Of a stretch of DNA of 64,000 nt, positions 9,103 through 18,675 are shown in pieces. The stretch covers positions 1 through 64,000 of the forward strand of contig JAAXHO010000131.1 in the NCBI GenBank assembly GCA_012270795.1, in the 5' to 3' direction. This stretch comes from Candidatus Poribacteria bacterium. GTDB lineage: Bacteria > Poribacteria > WGA-4E > WGA-3G. The stretch's first letter is position 1. Every line of letters begins with the position of its first letter. The position numbers and the translations under genes were made by a program. The notes beneath the pieces were generated by a model. It did not search any database and was not told the origin of the DNA. It saw only the letters and a program-made list of their open reading frames with translations.

Positions 9103-9142
9103 AGTTTAGATGCTATTGAGGTATAGATGTCAACACCTTATT
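9103..9142. repeat. Left copy of 40-bp direct repeat (duplicated prcA start)
   Basis: This 40-bp stretch matches 10578-10617 at 39 of 40 positions (difference at 9113/10588). It contains the prcA ribosome site and start: ATG at 9127 followed by codons for STPY, which then runs into SVFG and a stop. It is therefore a duplicated prcA 5' end that flanks the inserted Rpn segment. Without the insertion, prcA would begin only 36 nt after the prcB stop. Confidence 0.9.
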
Positions 9143-9277
9143 CCGTTTTTGGATAAACGCGTTTTAGAATTTTATTGGAAACGTCGGAAAAAACTCAAAG
9201 CCGCACACTGTTTTCCATTGAATGTAAATATATCTATAACTCTAAAGTTTACTGTCCAATATTCAATAAGGAGGAAA

Positions 9278-10183
9278 ATGGCAAGTTTTGACACTACCTC
9301 TAAAAAACAGATTGAAACAAACCCTCAAGACTTTGTCCACCTCTGCTTCGGATTTGAGGCAACGGACATCACAGTGTTGGAGATCATCACCCCAGAATAA
9401 CCTACTGTGGAAATGCATCAGGCGGATTTACTCATCAAAGCGGTGTACAACGATAAAGAGGTACTTGTCCATTTTGAATTTCAAACTACCGATAGTTATG
9501 ATCCTGAGATGTCCCTTCGGATGGCAGGTTACATAATAAGAGCGATTGAAATGTATCGTTTGCCGGTTTATTCCAATGTGATTTATCTACGCCCAGATGC
9601 TGGCAAAAACGATCCAGGTAGATACACACAAAATATTGAAAATCATAATATCTTAATAGAATATCAAGTCTTTCGACTGATTGATCTTGATGGACAACAG
9701 ATACTTGATTCGAGACTTACAGGGTTGGTCCCCTTTACACCGCTGATGGGACACAAAACGGATATAGATGCTGATCAATGGCTTCGGCGTTGTGTTCAAG
9801 TTGCTGATAGTATTGATGTGCCGAACAAGGGAGCGTATCTCGGAAACCTTGCTATTTTGGGAAATATAGTTTATGATTCACAAACAATTTTGGATATTAT
9901 ATCGGAGGAAACCATGCAACACCCACCCATTGCTGAATACGTGGCACCACAGGCGCATGAAAAAGGATATCAAGAAGGCATTGAACAAGGCATCCAAGAA
10001 GGTACGCGCAAACACATCCTTGAGGTTTTAACGCTTCAATTAGGAGATGCCACCGCCCAGAACTTTAAGGCATCCATAGAGTCAATAGATGACTTGCAGC
10101 GGCTTGAGGTGTTATTTCGTGCTGCGCTCCAGGCAAAACACGAAGACGAATTCAGACAAACTATAAATGAAACCCGTGAATAA
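9278..10183 (+). pseudogene. Rpn-family nuclease/putative transposase, interrupted by a stop codon
   Basis: The reading frame encodes a PD-(D/E)XK nuclease of the Rpn (recombination-promoting nuclease, YhgA-like) family: MHQADLLIKAVYNDKEVLVHFEFQT carries the D...E-x-Q core, followed by SLRMAGYIIRAIEMY and a C-terminal GYQEGIEQGIQEGTRKH linker typical of these proteins. A strong AAGGAGG precedes the ATG at 9278. The frame is broken by a single TAA at 9398-9400, after which the same frame continues from GTG 9407; one base change would restore about 301 aa. Restart at 9407 would still keep the catalytic core but lose about 42 residues. The gene sits in the proteasome operon between prcB and prcA and is flanked by the 40-bp duplication. 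Confidence 0.85.
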
Positions 10184-10577
10184 TACTGAATTAACGCAAT
10201 TTTTCCAACCAGGGACTTGTTCCTCGTCCTACTGAGTGGCGATGTCCCGTTAATTCTAAACTTTACTATATTTGCATTGGTGGTATAAACATATCGTCCC
10301 TAATGAAGATTAAAAAATAAATTGTGTAATATTTTGTTCTTTGAGTAGTTGTGTAGTATCCTTGTTCTTTGTCTGAACCAGGATTTTCAAATCAAGAAAT
10401 CAACGGTATGAATGCTATATAGTCTTCCCCGGATATGAATGCCATTTGGCATTCCCGGGTCGCGACCAGCAAATCAACGGTATGAATCATGGCGAATGCC
10501 ATGCGCGCATTCGCCCAATGGCATTCCCCGGGTCGCTCCTACAGAAGATGTGTATAATTATTTTCAAACATCACCAT
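10184..10577. repeat. Nested repeats downstream of the Rpn pseudogene
   Basis: No gene is seen. From left to right it holds an ATATCGTCCCTA-type unit (about 10287-10310), the TGTCTGAACCAGGATTT half element (about 10371-10387), three tandem or nested copies of the hairpin repeat with ATCAACGGTAT and GGCATTCCCC (10398-10433, 10434-10468 and 10472-10532), and the tail of the GGTCGCTCCTAC element with TCACCATAG (10530-10579). The third hairpin copy is itself split by an inner palindrome around 10491-10518. Confidence 0.75.
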
Positions 10578-10617
10578 AGTTTAGATGTTATTGAGGTATA
10601 GATGTCAACACCTTATT
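10578..10617. repeat. Right copy of 40-bp direct repeat (authentic prcA start)
   Basis: This is the genuine prcA leader and first codons. It carries the TTGAGG ribosome site and the ATG at 10602. Its near-identical partner is at 9103-9142, so prcA kept its translation signals after the insertion but is now about 1.5 kb from prcB. Confidence 0.9.
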
Positions 10618-11312
10618 ACGTTTCACCCGGACAGATTTGGGAAGATAAAAAGGTATTTGTCGATCGCGGTATTGAGCAGGCGAAGGAAGTTATCGTTTTA
10701 GCCTATAAAGATGGACTTCTGATGGTTGCCGAAAACCCACGTAGAACTTTATTCAAGATTTCTGAGATATATGACAGAATTGCCCTTGCTTCTACGGGTC
10801 GTGTTTCTGAATACGAGGCACTGCGGGTTGCTGGTATTCGTGAGGCAGAGGTAAAGGGATATACGTATTACCGAGAAGATGTTACAGGTAAATGGTTGAC
10901 AAATATATACTCACAACATATTAGTGCTATTGCACAAGCATGGGATGTGAAACCGCTTGAGATAGAGCTTTTGGTTTGTGAAGTAGATGGTAGGCCGGAT
11001 GTCCACAGTCAGATTTACAAGATTTCATTTGATGGTACTTATGAAGAACTGGATAAGTTTGCTGTAATCGGAGGTAGGGCAGCGGCTATCACAGAATCCC
11101 TCTATGAGACATACGTAGAGGGATTGGAGCTAAAAGATGCTTTACACCTTGCTGCCAGAATTTTTGAATCTATAGAGTCCAAAGAATCGGAACCGTATCA
11201 CATTACACCAGAGACTATAGAAGTTTCTTGTCTCGATTCCACAATTGGCCGCCGTAAATTTCGTCGGTTCTCAGTTGATGAGATAGCAGAGATATATAAC
11301 CATGCATCGTAG
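10602..11312 (+). CDS. prcA: Proteasome alpha subunit PrcA
   Basis: PrcA forms the outer heptameric rings and gate of the 20S core, which Mpa docks onto. The 236-aa protein opens with MSTPYYVSPGQIWEDKKVFVDRGIEQAKEV, where the N-terminal residues form the gate and the helix H0 region follows. It then continues with VIVLAYKDGLLMVAENP and the ALASTGRVSEYEALRVAGI segment typical of alpha-type subunits. It has no propeptide or catalytic Thr, as expected. The C-terminal helix FRRFSVDEIAEIYNHAS is intact. The start is supported by TTGAGG about 6 nt upstream. It overlaps pafA by 11 nt. Separation from prcB by the Rpn insertion could upset the 1:1 ratio of the two subunits unless an internal promoter exists. 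Confidence 0.95.
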   Translation: MSTPYYVSPGQIWEDKKVFVDRGIEQAKEVIVLAYKDGLLMVAENPRRTLFKISEIYDRIALASTGRVSEYEALRVAGIREAEVKGYTYYREDVTGKWLTNIYSQHISAIAQAWDVKPLEIELLVCEVDGRPDVHSQIYKISFDGTYEELDKFAVIGGRAAAITESLYETYVEGLELKDALHLAARIFESIESKESEPYHITPETIEVSCLDSTIGRRKFRRFSVDEIAEIYNHAS

Positions 11313-12663
11313 AATTTACGGGTTGGAAACAGAATACGGCATCATCTGTACCCCAGAGAAAAACAGAGGCAAAAAACTGACTGTTCAGAACGTTGTGATG
11401 TATCTGTTTCGTGAGATAATTTCTGGGCGGATGTATCCTGATGTATTTCTTGAAAACGGGGCGCGGTTCTATCAAGACATTGGGTGCCATCCTGAATATG
11501 CTACCCCTGAGTGTGATGATGTCATTGAGTTAGTTGCTCATGACAAAGCGGGAGAACGTATCGTCACACGTCTTGCGACAACAGCAGAACGGCGTATGAA
11601 AGCGGACGGTTTCCGAGGAAAGATCTCTATTTTCAAAAACAACTTGGACTCAGTCGGCAATACTTATGGTTGTCATGAAAACTATCTGATGGAACGTGAG
11701 AAAGTGAGTTTTCGTCAGTTAGCCTCTCAACTCATTCCTTTTTTTGTCACCCGACAGATATTTACAGGTGCGGGAAAGATCAAACGTAGTGATCAAGGTT
11801 TCTATGAGATTTCGCAGCGCGCCCAGCACATCCGCGAAGAAATATCCATCGCGACAACAACCGCACGCGGGATAATCAACACCCGAGACGAACCTCACGC
11901 TGATAGAGAAAAATATAGACGACTTCATGTCATCGTCGGCGATTCAAATATGTCCGAATTTTCTACTTTTTTGAAGGTGGGAACAACAGGTATTATCTTA
12001 CGTATGATTGAGGATCATTTTATCAATGAACATTTTGCTCTTCGCAATTCTGTACAAGCAATTCATGAAATATCTGAGGACATTAGTTGTAAACGTTTAG
12101 TTGAGCTTGAAAATGGTAAACGTTTGACTGCAATTGAACTTCAATGGCAATACTTTGAGTGTGCAAAACGGTATCTTGAACAGGAAGAATCTGATCCGAC
12201 AACTGATGAGATAATGTCTCGATGGGAATACGTGATGAAATGTCTGGAAGATGATCCGATGCAGTTGGAACGTGAGCTTGATTGGGTTATCAAACGGAAG
12301 TGGATTGAGGCTTATGTGCAACGCCGTGGCGTTGATTGGAATTCCGCTGAAGTCAGACGGTTAGATTTAGAATATCATAACATTCGCCAAGATGCCAGTA
12401 TCTACTACAAAGCAGAAAAACGTGGGTTAACAGAGCGGATATTAGATGACTCACAGATTCGACAAGCGATGCATTCTCCGCCGCAACAGACACGCGCAAA
12501 GTTCCGGGGTAGGTTTATCAAGCTTGTTAACACTGGTAAAGTGCTTTGTGGTGTGAATTGGAGTTATATCCAACTGTATGAACCCTATCAGAAACTATAC
12601 CTATCTACGGACCCTCTTGAGCCTGAATTTGAAGAGGCAAGTCGAATGATTTATTCCATCTAA
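11302..12663 (+). CDS. pafA: Pup--protein ligase PafA
   Basis: PafA uses ATP to phosphorylate the C-terminal Glu of Pup and then joins it to substrate lysines. The fold is shared with Dop. RIYGLETEYGI (4-14) supplies metal-binding Glu residues; NGARFYQDIGCHPEYATPECD (52-72) includes the probable catalytic Asp59; GIINTRDEPHAD and YRRLHVIVGDSNMSEF are the ATP/Pup-groove motifs. It lacks the ESP...DARGF insertion of Dop, which distinguishes the two. The length of 453 aa matches PafA. It overlaps prcA by 11 nt, so coupling is likely. It closes the Pup-proteasome cluster. Confidence 0.95.
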   Translation: MHRRIYGLETEYGIICTPEKNRGKKLTVQNVVMYLFREIISGRMYPDVFLENGARFYQDIGCHPEYATPECDDVIELVAHDKAGERIVTRLATTAERRMKADGFRGKISIFKNNLDSVGNTYGCHENYLMEREKVSFRQLASQLIPFFVTRQIFTGAGKIKRSDQGFYEISQRAQHIREEISIATTTARGIINTRDEPHADREKYRRLHVIVGDSNMSEFSTFLKVGTTGIILRMIEDHFINEHFALRNSVQAIHEISEDISCKRLVELENGKRLTAIELQWQYFECAKRYLEQEESDPTTDEIMSRWEYVMKCLEDDPMQLERELDWVIKRKWIEAYVQRRGVDWNSAEVRRLDLEYHNIRQDASIYYKAEKRGLTERILDDSQIRQAMHSPPQQTRAKFRGRFIKLVNTGKVLCGVNWSYIQLYEPYQKLYLSTDPLEPEFEEASRMIYSI

Positions 12664-12855
12664 GGGTGTGTAAAGTTTTGGTTACTGGTCTGAACCAGGA
12701 TTTTCAGGATTACCAAATCAAGAAATCAACGGTATGAATGCCATTTAGGAATTCCCCGGGATGACCTCCTCCTGCAAAATATGCGTCAATTTAGCGAATA
12801 ATATGTTTGTAGGTGGATTTTGAAAACCCAATAATTCACGATAACATATAAATAG
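12664..12855. repeat. GGTGTGTAAAGTTTTG / TGTCTGAACCAGG partial element with hairpin insert
   Basis: Directly after the pafA stop comes GGGTGTGTAAAGTTTTGG, then TCTGAACCAGGATTTTCAGG: the left end of the element seen complete at 56961-57196. A 36-nt hairpin copy (12723-12758, ATCAACGGTAT ... ATTCCCCGG) interrupts it. It could serve as the end of the proteasome transcript. Confidence 0.65.
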
Positions 12856-13496
12856 CTATCTCTCAAGCAGGGAAGGTTGTATTATTTCTATGTCGTCGTC
12901 TTTAGTGCGGTATTTACCCACATGTTTACCCTGAGTTTTGCGGTCTTTGAATGTTCCTTTGACAAAATGCAACCCTTGTTCTTCTCGGATTTTAGACATT
13001 TCACTTGGAGCATTATCTAATCTGGTACTTGCCATTTCCATATAGGCATCGCTTCTGTCAATTCCGATATATTTATGACCTAAAAGTTTGGCTGCAACGG
13101 CAGTTGTACCACTGCCGATATAGGGATCCAACACAACTCCTGGTGTGTCTGCTTCCAAGATAGATATAATTACACAGGCAGGTAACCACAGCGGAAATGG
13201 AGCAGGATGCGGAAAATCTCATCTAACACATCCACTTGGTTTTGCTGATACTCAGGCTCAGGCATTGTATCTCTGTAGACATCATATACCACATTCTTAA
13301 CAAGCCACCCCTTATGTTTTTCCTGTTTGTTATATGGAGGTGATGTAACGCCAACATTGACGACATCATCATTTATCTTACTCAGAACGTCAAGGGTATT
13401 GCCTTCAATGAGTTTACCTTCTCCAATTATGTCCTTGGTAATCTGCTTATTCTTCAACATGCTGTCATTAAGAATGCGCTGGTCTGTTATGTTCAT
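12856..13496 (-). pseudogene. DNA methyltransferase (N6/N4 type), decayed by an internal deletion
   Basis: Two minus-strand pieces belong to one gene of the N6_N4_Mtase family. The 5' piece (13496-13170) has TSPPYNK (motif IV); the 3' piece (13158-12856) has DPYIGSGTTAVAAKLLGHKYIGIDRS (motif I and following). Between them the frame shifts at about 13215: reading on after EIFRI in a second frame gives HPAPFPLWLP, then CVIISILEADTPGVV, which joins the 3' piece without a break. In intact relatives about 100 residues separate DEIFRI from HPAPFP, so an internal deletion removed them and shifted the frame. GGGAGG lies before the ATG at 13496. The enzyme is almost certainly inactive. No restriction partner is recognisable. 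Confidence 0.85.
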
Positions 13497-13514
13497 TATG
13501 CTGTAGCCTCCCGA

Positions 13515-13673
13515 CTAACATGTTGATGAATTCAAATCGTTGAAATAGATCGTAAGAAGGTCCAGGAGTATTGAGATCAGATTATCTTTGGATTTTCCTA
13601 TCAGACTGCTGCTAATCTTGGTATGTTCTTTTGTAGCATAATCTTCTAATAGTTGTAGAAGGTCCTTGTTCAT
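13515..13673 (-). CDS. Small protein upstream of the methyltransferase, 52 aa
   Basis: An ATG at 13673 with AAAGGGA about 6 nt upstream opens a 52-codon frame: MNKDLLQLLEDYATKEHTKIS at the start and LISILLDLLTIYFNDLNSSTC at the end. It is helical and Leu-rich. It stops 18 nt before the methyltransferase ATG, so the two form a small operon. I do not recognise it. It may be a remnant or regulator of the restriction-modification locus, or a genuine small protein. Confidence 0.4.
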   Translation of the reverse strand: MNKDLLQLLEDYATKEHTKISSSLIGKSKDNLISILLDLLTIYFNDLNSSTC

Positions 13674-14066
13674 GTGTGTCCCTTTTCTAATGTTCTGATC
13701 GTTATAGTAGATTTTATAGAATTATCTGCCCATTTTGATCTATACGTTTAGCAAACCTAACGGACTAGGTGTGTTCCGTTTCTGCACAACCTAAATGAAG
13801 ATTAACTAAATAATTCGGTAATATCTTAGCGATGATCGGTGCGGTTAGGAAACCGCAAATCAACGGTATGAATGCCATTTAGGCATTCCCCGCCTACCGA
13901 GTTTGGGGAAAATTAGAATTACCGAAAGAATAAGTTAATCTTCATACAGGTTGTGCTACAGAAATGTCCAAGTAATTATATGCTTGACTATATTGTGCCA
14001 TAAATCAAAAACTAATTGTAGATAGATTCATTACGCGCAATTTCCGCAATTTGCAATTGGTTAATA
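13674..14066. repeat. Intergenic region with GGTGCGGTTAGGAAACCGC repeat split by a hairpin
   Basis: No gene is seen. At about 13837-13898 a copy of the GGTGCGGTTAGGAAACCGC...CCTACCG repeat is interrupted by one copy of the 36-nt hairpin (13857-13891). ATTCGGTAAT... near 13812 and ATTACCG near 13918 form an outer inverted pair. The region sits between the 3' end of ligA and the methyltransferase remnant. Confidence 0.6.
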
Positions 14067-16082
<2,016 letters not shown>

Positions 16083-16104
16083 TCAGTACTTCTCATCTTC
16101 TTTG

Positions 16105-16456
16105 TTAATATTTATGCAATATTAAACGTGACATTTTGTAAGATGATACTGTTTCAAGAAATTAATATTGCATTTATGGTGAAGTTTGAAAAGGAGTTTA
16201 CATTTCTACAATTTACCTATTGGTTGTAAGGCGTGGAGGACGCAGAATGCGTGTGGAATCGCGGAAGGCACGGAGGACGCGGAAAACACGGAAAAGACAC
16301 CTGCATGAACATTTATCGCAAAGAATATGCCCGACCTATGATGAAGACGGGTAACGGTACAAACTGGCAGTTTATGCTACAGAAAAGAGACATTATCCAT
16401 TAGAAATGGTATTAATATTTATGCAATATTAAACGTGACATTTTGCAAGATGATAC
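16105..16456. repeat. Insertion flanked by a 45-bp direct repeat
   Basis: TTAATATTTATGCAATATTA followed by AACGTGACATTTTG, Y, AAGATGATAC occurs at 16105-16149 and again at 16412-16456 with a single mismatch (44 of 45). The 262 bp in between hold a degenerate GCGGAAxxCACGGAGGACGCGG tract, the CTGGCAG hairpin repeat (about 16358) and the TAGAAATGGTA repeat end. The pattern is that of a repeat inserted with a very long target duplication. No gene is seen in this ligA-RDD gap. Confidence 0.85.
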
Positions 16457-16494
16457 CTATTGCGGGTATTTTTGCCGCGTCATCTGTACATTGG

Positions 16495-17298
16495 CTATAG
16501 TTTTTCTTTTTTTGTACTTACTTCAACAACCTTAGCGTGTTCGGATGTCTTCAATGTATATACTTCCATCAAAAATTTGTGGTAGTTGATTGAACCTTTA
16601 CCTTCCATCTTTTCTGCGATGGGTTTACCAATAGTTCGAGAAAGTTCCAATTGGCGTATTGCGGTAAGTTCTGCATGACGGTGGAAATAATCAAGGATCA
16701 GATTCCATTCATGTTCTGTCACGAGCATCGGCTTTATCCAAGCTGCGTAAATCATCTCTTGGGTTGCAATGCTATTAGGTAAGGTGTTCTGACTTTCATT
16801 AGATCTCATGTTTCTCAGCTTAGTCTGAGTTGTTCTTACGACGAGTGTTCCCGCAGCCAAATCCCCCAGTCGTTGCCAATTTTGATTTAACAACATCACC
16901 AATAATCCTGCTCCATAGCAAAAGGGCAAAAAATCCACAATCCGCATGAGGTTTCGGATGGCTGAGTCTGCGAAATTAATAGGGTACCCTCCCTCCTTTA
17001 TCACCCGCAATCCGAGTGCGAGTTTTCCGGGTGATTGTCCATTTGTTGTCAGCTCAAAGACCATAAAGTACCCCCAGAATATGGCAAAGATCACAATTCC
17101 ACCGATCGCCCCCAACCAATTGCCGAAAAAGTCCCCAAGTTCTTCAATAAAGTTTTCATTCACGTAAGCCCCAATGATAACAATGAGACCAAGTAATAGT
17201 GTATCAAGAAGGGCAGCGAAAAACCGAGAACCGATTCCTGCTATCTGATAATTGATGTTGATCTGTTCTGGGGTTTCTACTGATAGGTGGTCATTCAT
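16495..17298 (-). CDS. RDD-family membrane protein
   Basis: The protein starts INYQIAGIGSRFFAALLDTLLLG, the RDD motif region, and has three to four membrane segments (about 30-48, 60-82 and 115-135) with the family pattern GQSPGKLALGLRVI. A soluble tail of about 120 residues follows, ending in charged helices. The length is 267 aa. RDD proteins are poorly understood membrane proteins, some linked to ion transport. Here it is divergent from spoIIM across a 400-bp gap and next to the MoxR/DUF58 cluster, an arrangement seen in many bacteria, so a role with that cluster is likely. Confidence 0.82.
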   Translation of the reverse strand: MNDHLSVETPEQININYQIAGIGSRFFAALLDTLLLGLIVIIGAYVNENFIEELGDFFGNWLGAIGGIVIFAIFWGYFMVFELTTNGQSPGKLALGLRVIKEGGYPINFADSAIRNLMRIVDFLPFCYGAGLLVMLLNQNWQRLGDLAAGTLVVRTTQTKLRNMRSNESQNTLPNSIATQEMIYAAWIKPMLVTEHEWNLILDYFHRHAELTAIRQLELSRTIGKPIAEKMEGKGSINYHKFLMEVYTLKTSEHAKVVEVSTKKEKL

Positions 17299-17702
17299 TC
17301 TAATGTTGTTCCTATCGCGTCCAATCCTTTAGGTTGGGATCTGTCAATAATACTATCTTCGTTTGCATCTAACTTGTGTCATAATACCAAATTTTGATAT
17401 ATATTCATATCAAAATTTGGGTGTTTGTGTTCTGAATTGTGGAATTCACGGAAAAGATTGGTGCGATAAACCGTCTTGATTAGGATAAGGTTTATTCTTA
17501 GCAATGAATCTTGTGGTAGCGGTTTTTTCTGCGTATTCAGGGGTATTTGGGGAGGAGGGGGTTTTGTATTACTTGACACTTGTCTAATCTATATGATAAC
17601 CTATTTAAACGCTGTACGAAGAAGAAATTTTTATTATAGGATCTGATTTTTTGATTGTGTGCTTCGCTGGTGTTGGTGCACAAATAGTATTGATAACATT
17701 AT
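17299..17702. other. Divergent promoter region with perfect 14-bp palindrome and repeat
   Basis: This is the gap between the divergent RDD and SpoIIM genes. A perfect inverted repeat, CCAAATTTTGATAT (17387-17400) and its complement (17407-17420) with a 6-nt loop, lies about 90 bp upstream of the RDD start. It could be an operator or a hairpin. To its right, about 17430-17560, is a copy of the degenerate CGGAATTCACGGAAAA / TGCGTATTC element that also occurs near 24190 and 33770. Confidence 0.55.
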
Positions 17703-18644
17703 ATGTCTTCCGAATTTATTGAGAAAAAAAGACAGAGCTGGAATGAATTAGAGGAGTTGCTGAAAAAATCTCGACATGCGAATGCTAAGGATCTCAATAG
17801 ACTGGGGTATTTGTATAATCGTATTACCTCTGATTTAGCAGTAGCGCGTCGTGATTTTCCACAGGATTCCTGTGTCAGATACTTGAATGATTTGGCATCC
17901 AGGGCACACTCCACGATATACCAAACCTCTCCTTTGAAACGTGGTTCATTTTTGGCGTTTCTACGTTTCGGTTTTCCCGCCATATTCCGCGAGAATTTTT
18001 ATTTTATTGGTGCTGCGTTTCTGATGTTTGCAGTTGCATTTGCAGGTGCATACATAAGTGCGTTGAGAACCCCCGAATTTGCTGTAAATCTTGTCCCTGA
18101 TGAAGTCGTATCGCATATTGAGGAGTTGGGGGGAGGGAGATGGAACACGACCTCTGCTGCAAACAGAAATCTTTTTGCGTCTTTTGTGATGACGAACAAT
18201 ATACGCGTTGCGTTCCTCGCTTTTGCGGGGGGTATTATGTTTATGTTCGGGAGTGTCTATATTTTGGTGTATAATGGTCTACTTATTGGTGCCATTGCAG
18301 GATTGTGTCATGTAAATGGGGTTGCCTTAGAACTGTGGTCATTTATGTCTCCACATGGTTACATAGAATTGACGACAATTTATATATCTGGTGGTGCGGG
18401 TATGAAATTAGGGTATTCACTCATTTCCTCAACAACATTGACTCGAAAGAGAACATTAGTAAATGCTGCGAAAACTGCGATTAAGTTACTCGGTGGGTGT
18501 GTTATTCTACTTGTCATAGCTGGAATCATTGAAGGATTTATATCACCCTCTACGTTAGCAAATGGAGTCAAAATAGGTTTTGGGATGTTGACTGGTATTT
18601 TGCTTTTTACCTACCTTTTTGGCATGAGATCTCATCAAGAATGA
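17703..18644 (+). CDS. SpoIIM-family (stage II sporulation protein M) membrane protein
   Basis: This is a SpoIIM/DUF95-type integral membrane protein of 313 aa. A charged N-terminal helical domain (residues 1-90) precedes about five membrane segments (about 100-118, 165-182, 185-205, 245-270 and 285-305). The segments NNIRVAFLAFAGGIMFMFGSVYILVYNGLLIGAIAG and PHGYIELTTIYISGGAGMKLGY are typical of the family. The name comes from Bacillus, but non-sporulating bacteria carry homologues beside RDD, MoxR and DUF58 genes, as here, so no sporulation is implied. It is convergent with DUF58, only 31 nt apart. Confidence 0.88.
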   Translation: MSSEFIEKKRQSWNELEELLKKSRHANAKDLNRLGYLYNRITSDLAVARRDFPQDSCVRYLNDLASRAHSTIYQTSPLKRGSFLAFLRFGFPAIFRENFYFIGAAFLMFAVAFAGAYISALRTPEFAVNLVPDEVVSHIEELGGGRWNTTSAANRNLFASFVMTNNIRVAFLAFAGGIMFMFGSVYILVYNGLLIGAIAGLCHVNGVALELWSFMSPHGYIELTTIYISGGAGMKLGYSLISSTTLTRKRTLVNAAKTAIKLLGGCVILLVIAGIIEGFISPSTLANGVKIGFGMLTGILLFTYLFGMRSHQE

Positions 18645-18675
18645 TTTGCATTTATTTATAATTTTTCTGAAGCTG

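Noticed and set aside
9278-10183. Rpn gene as a classical insertion sequence with short inverted ends
   Set aside because: No terminal inverted repeats match at the edges; the flanks are a 40-bp direct duplication of the prcA start instead.
17703-18644. Sporulation role for the SpoIIM-like protein
   Set aside because: The family is widespread in non-sporulating bacteria and no other sporulation gene is present.
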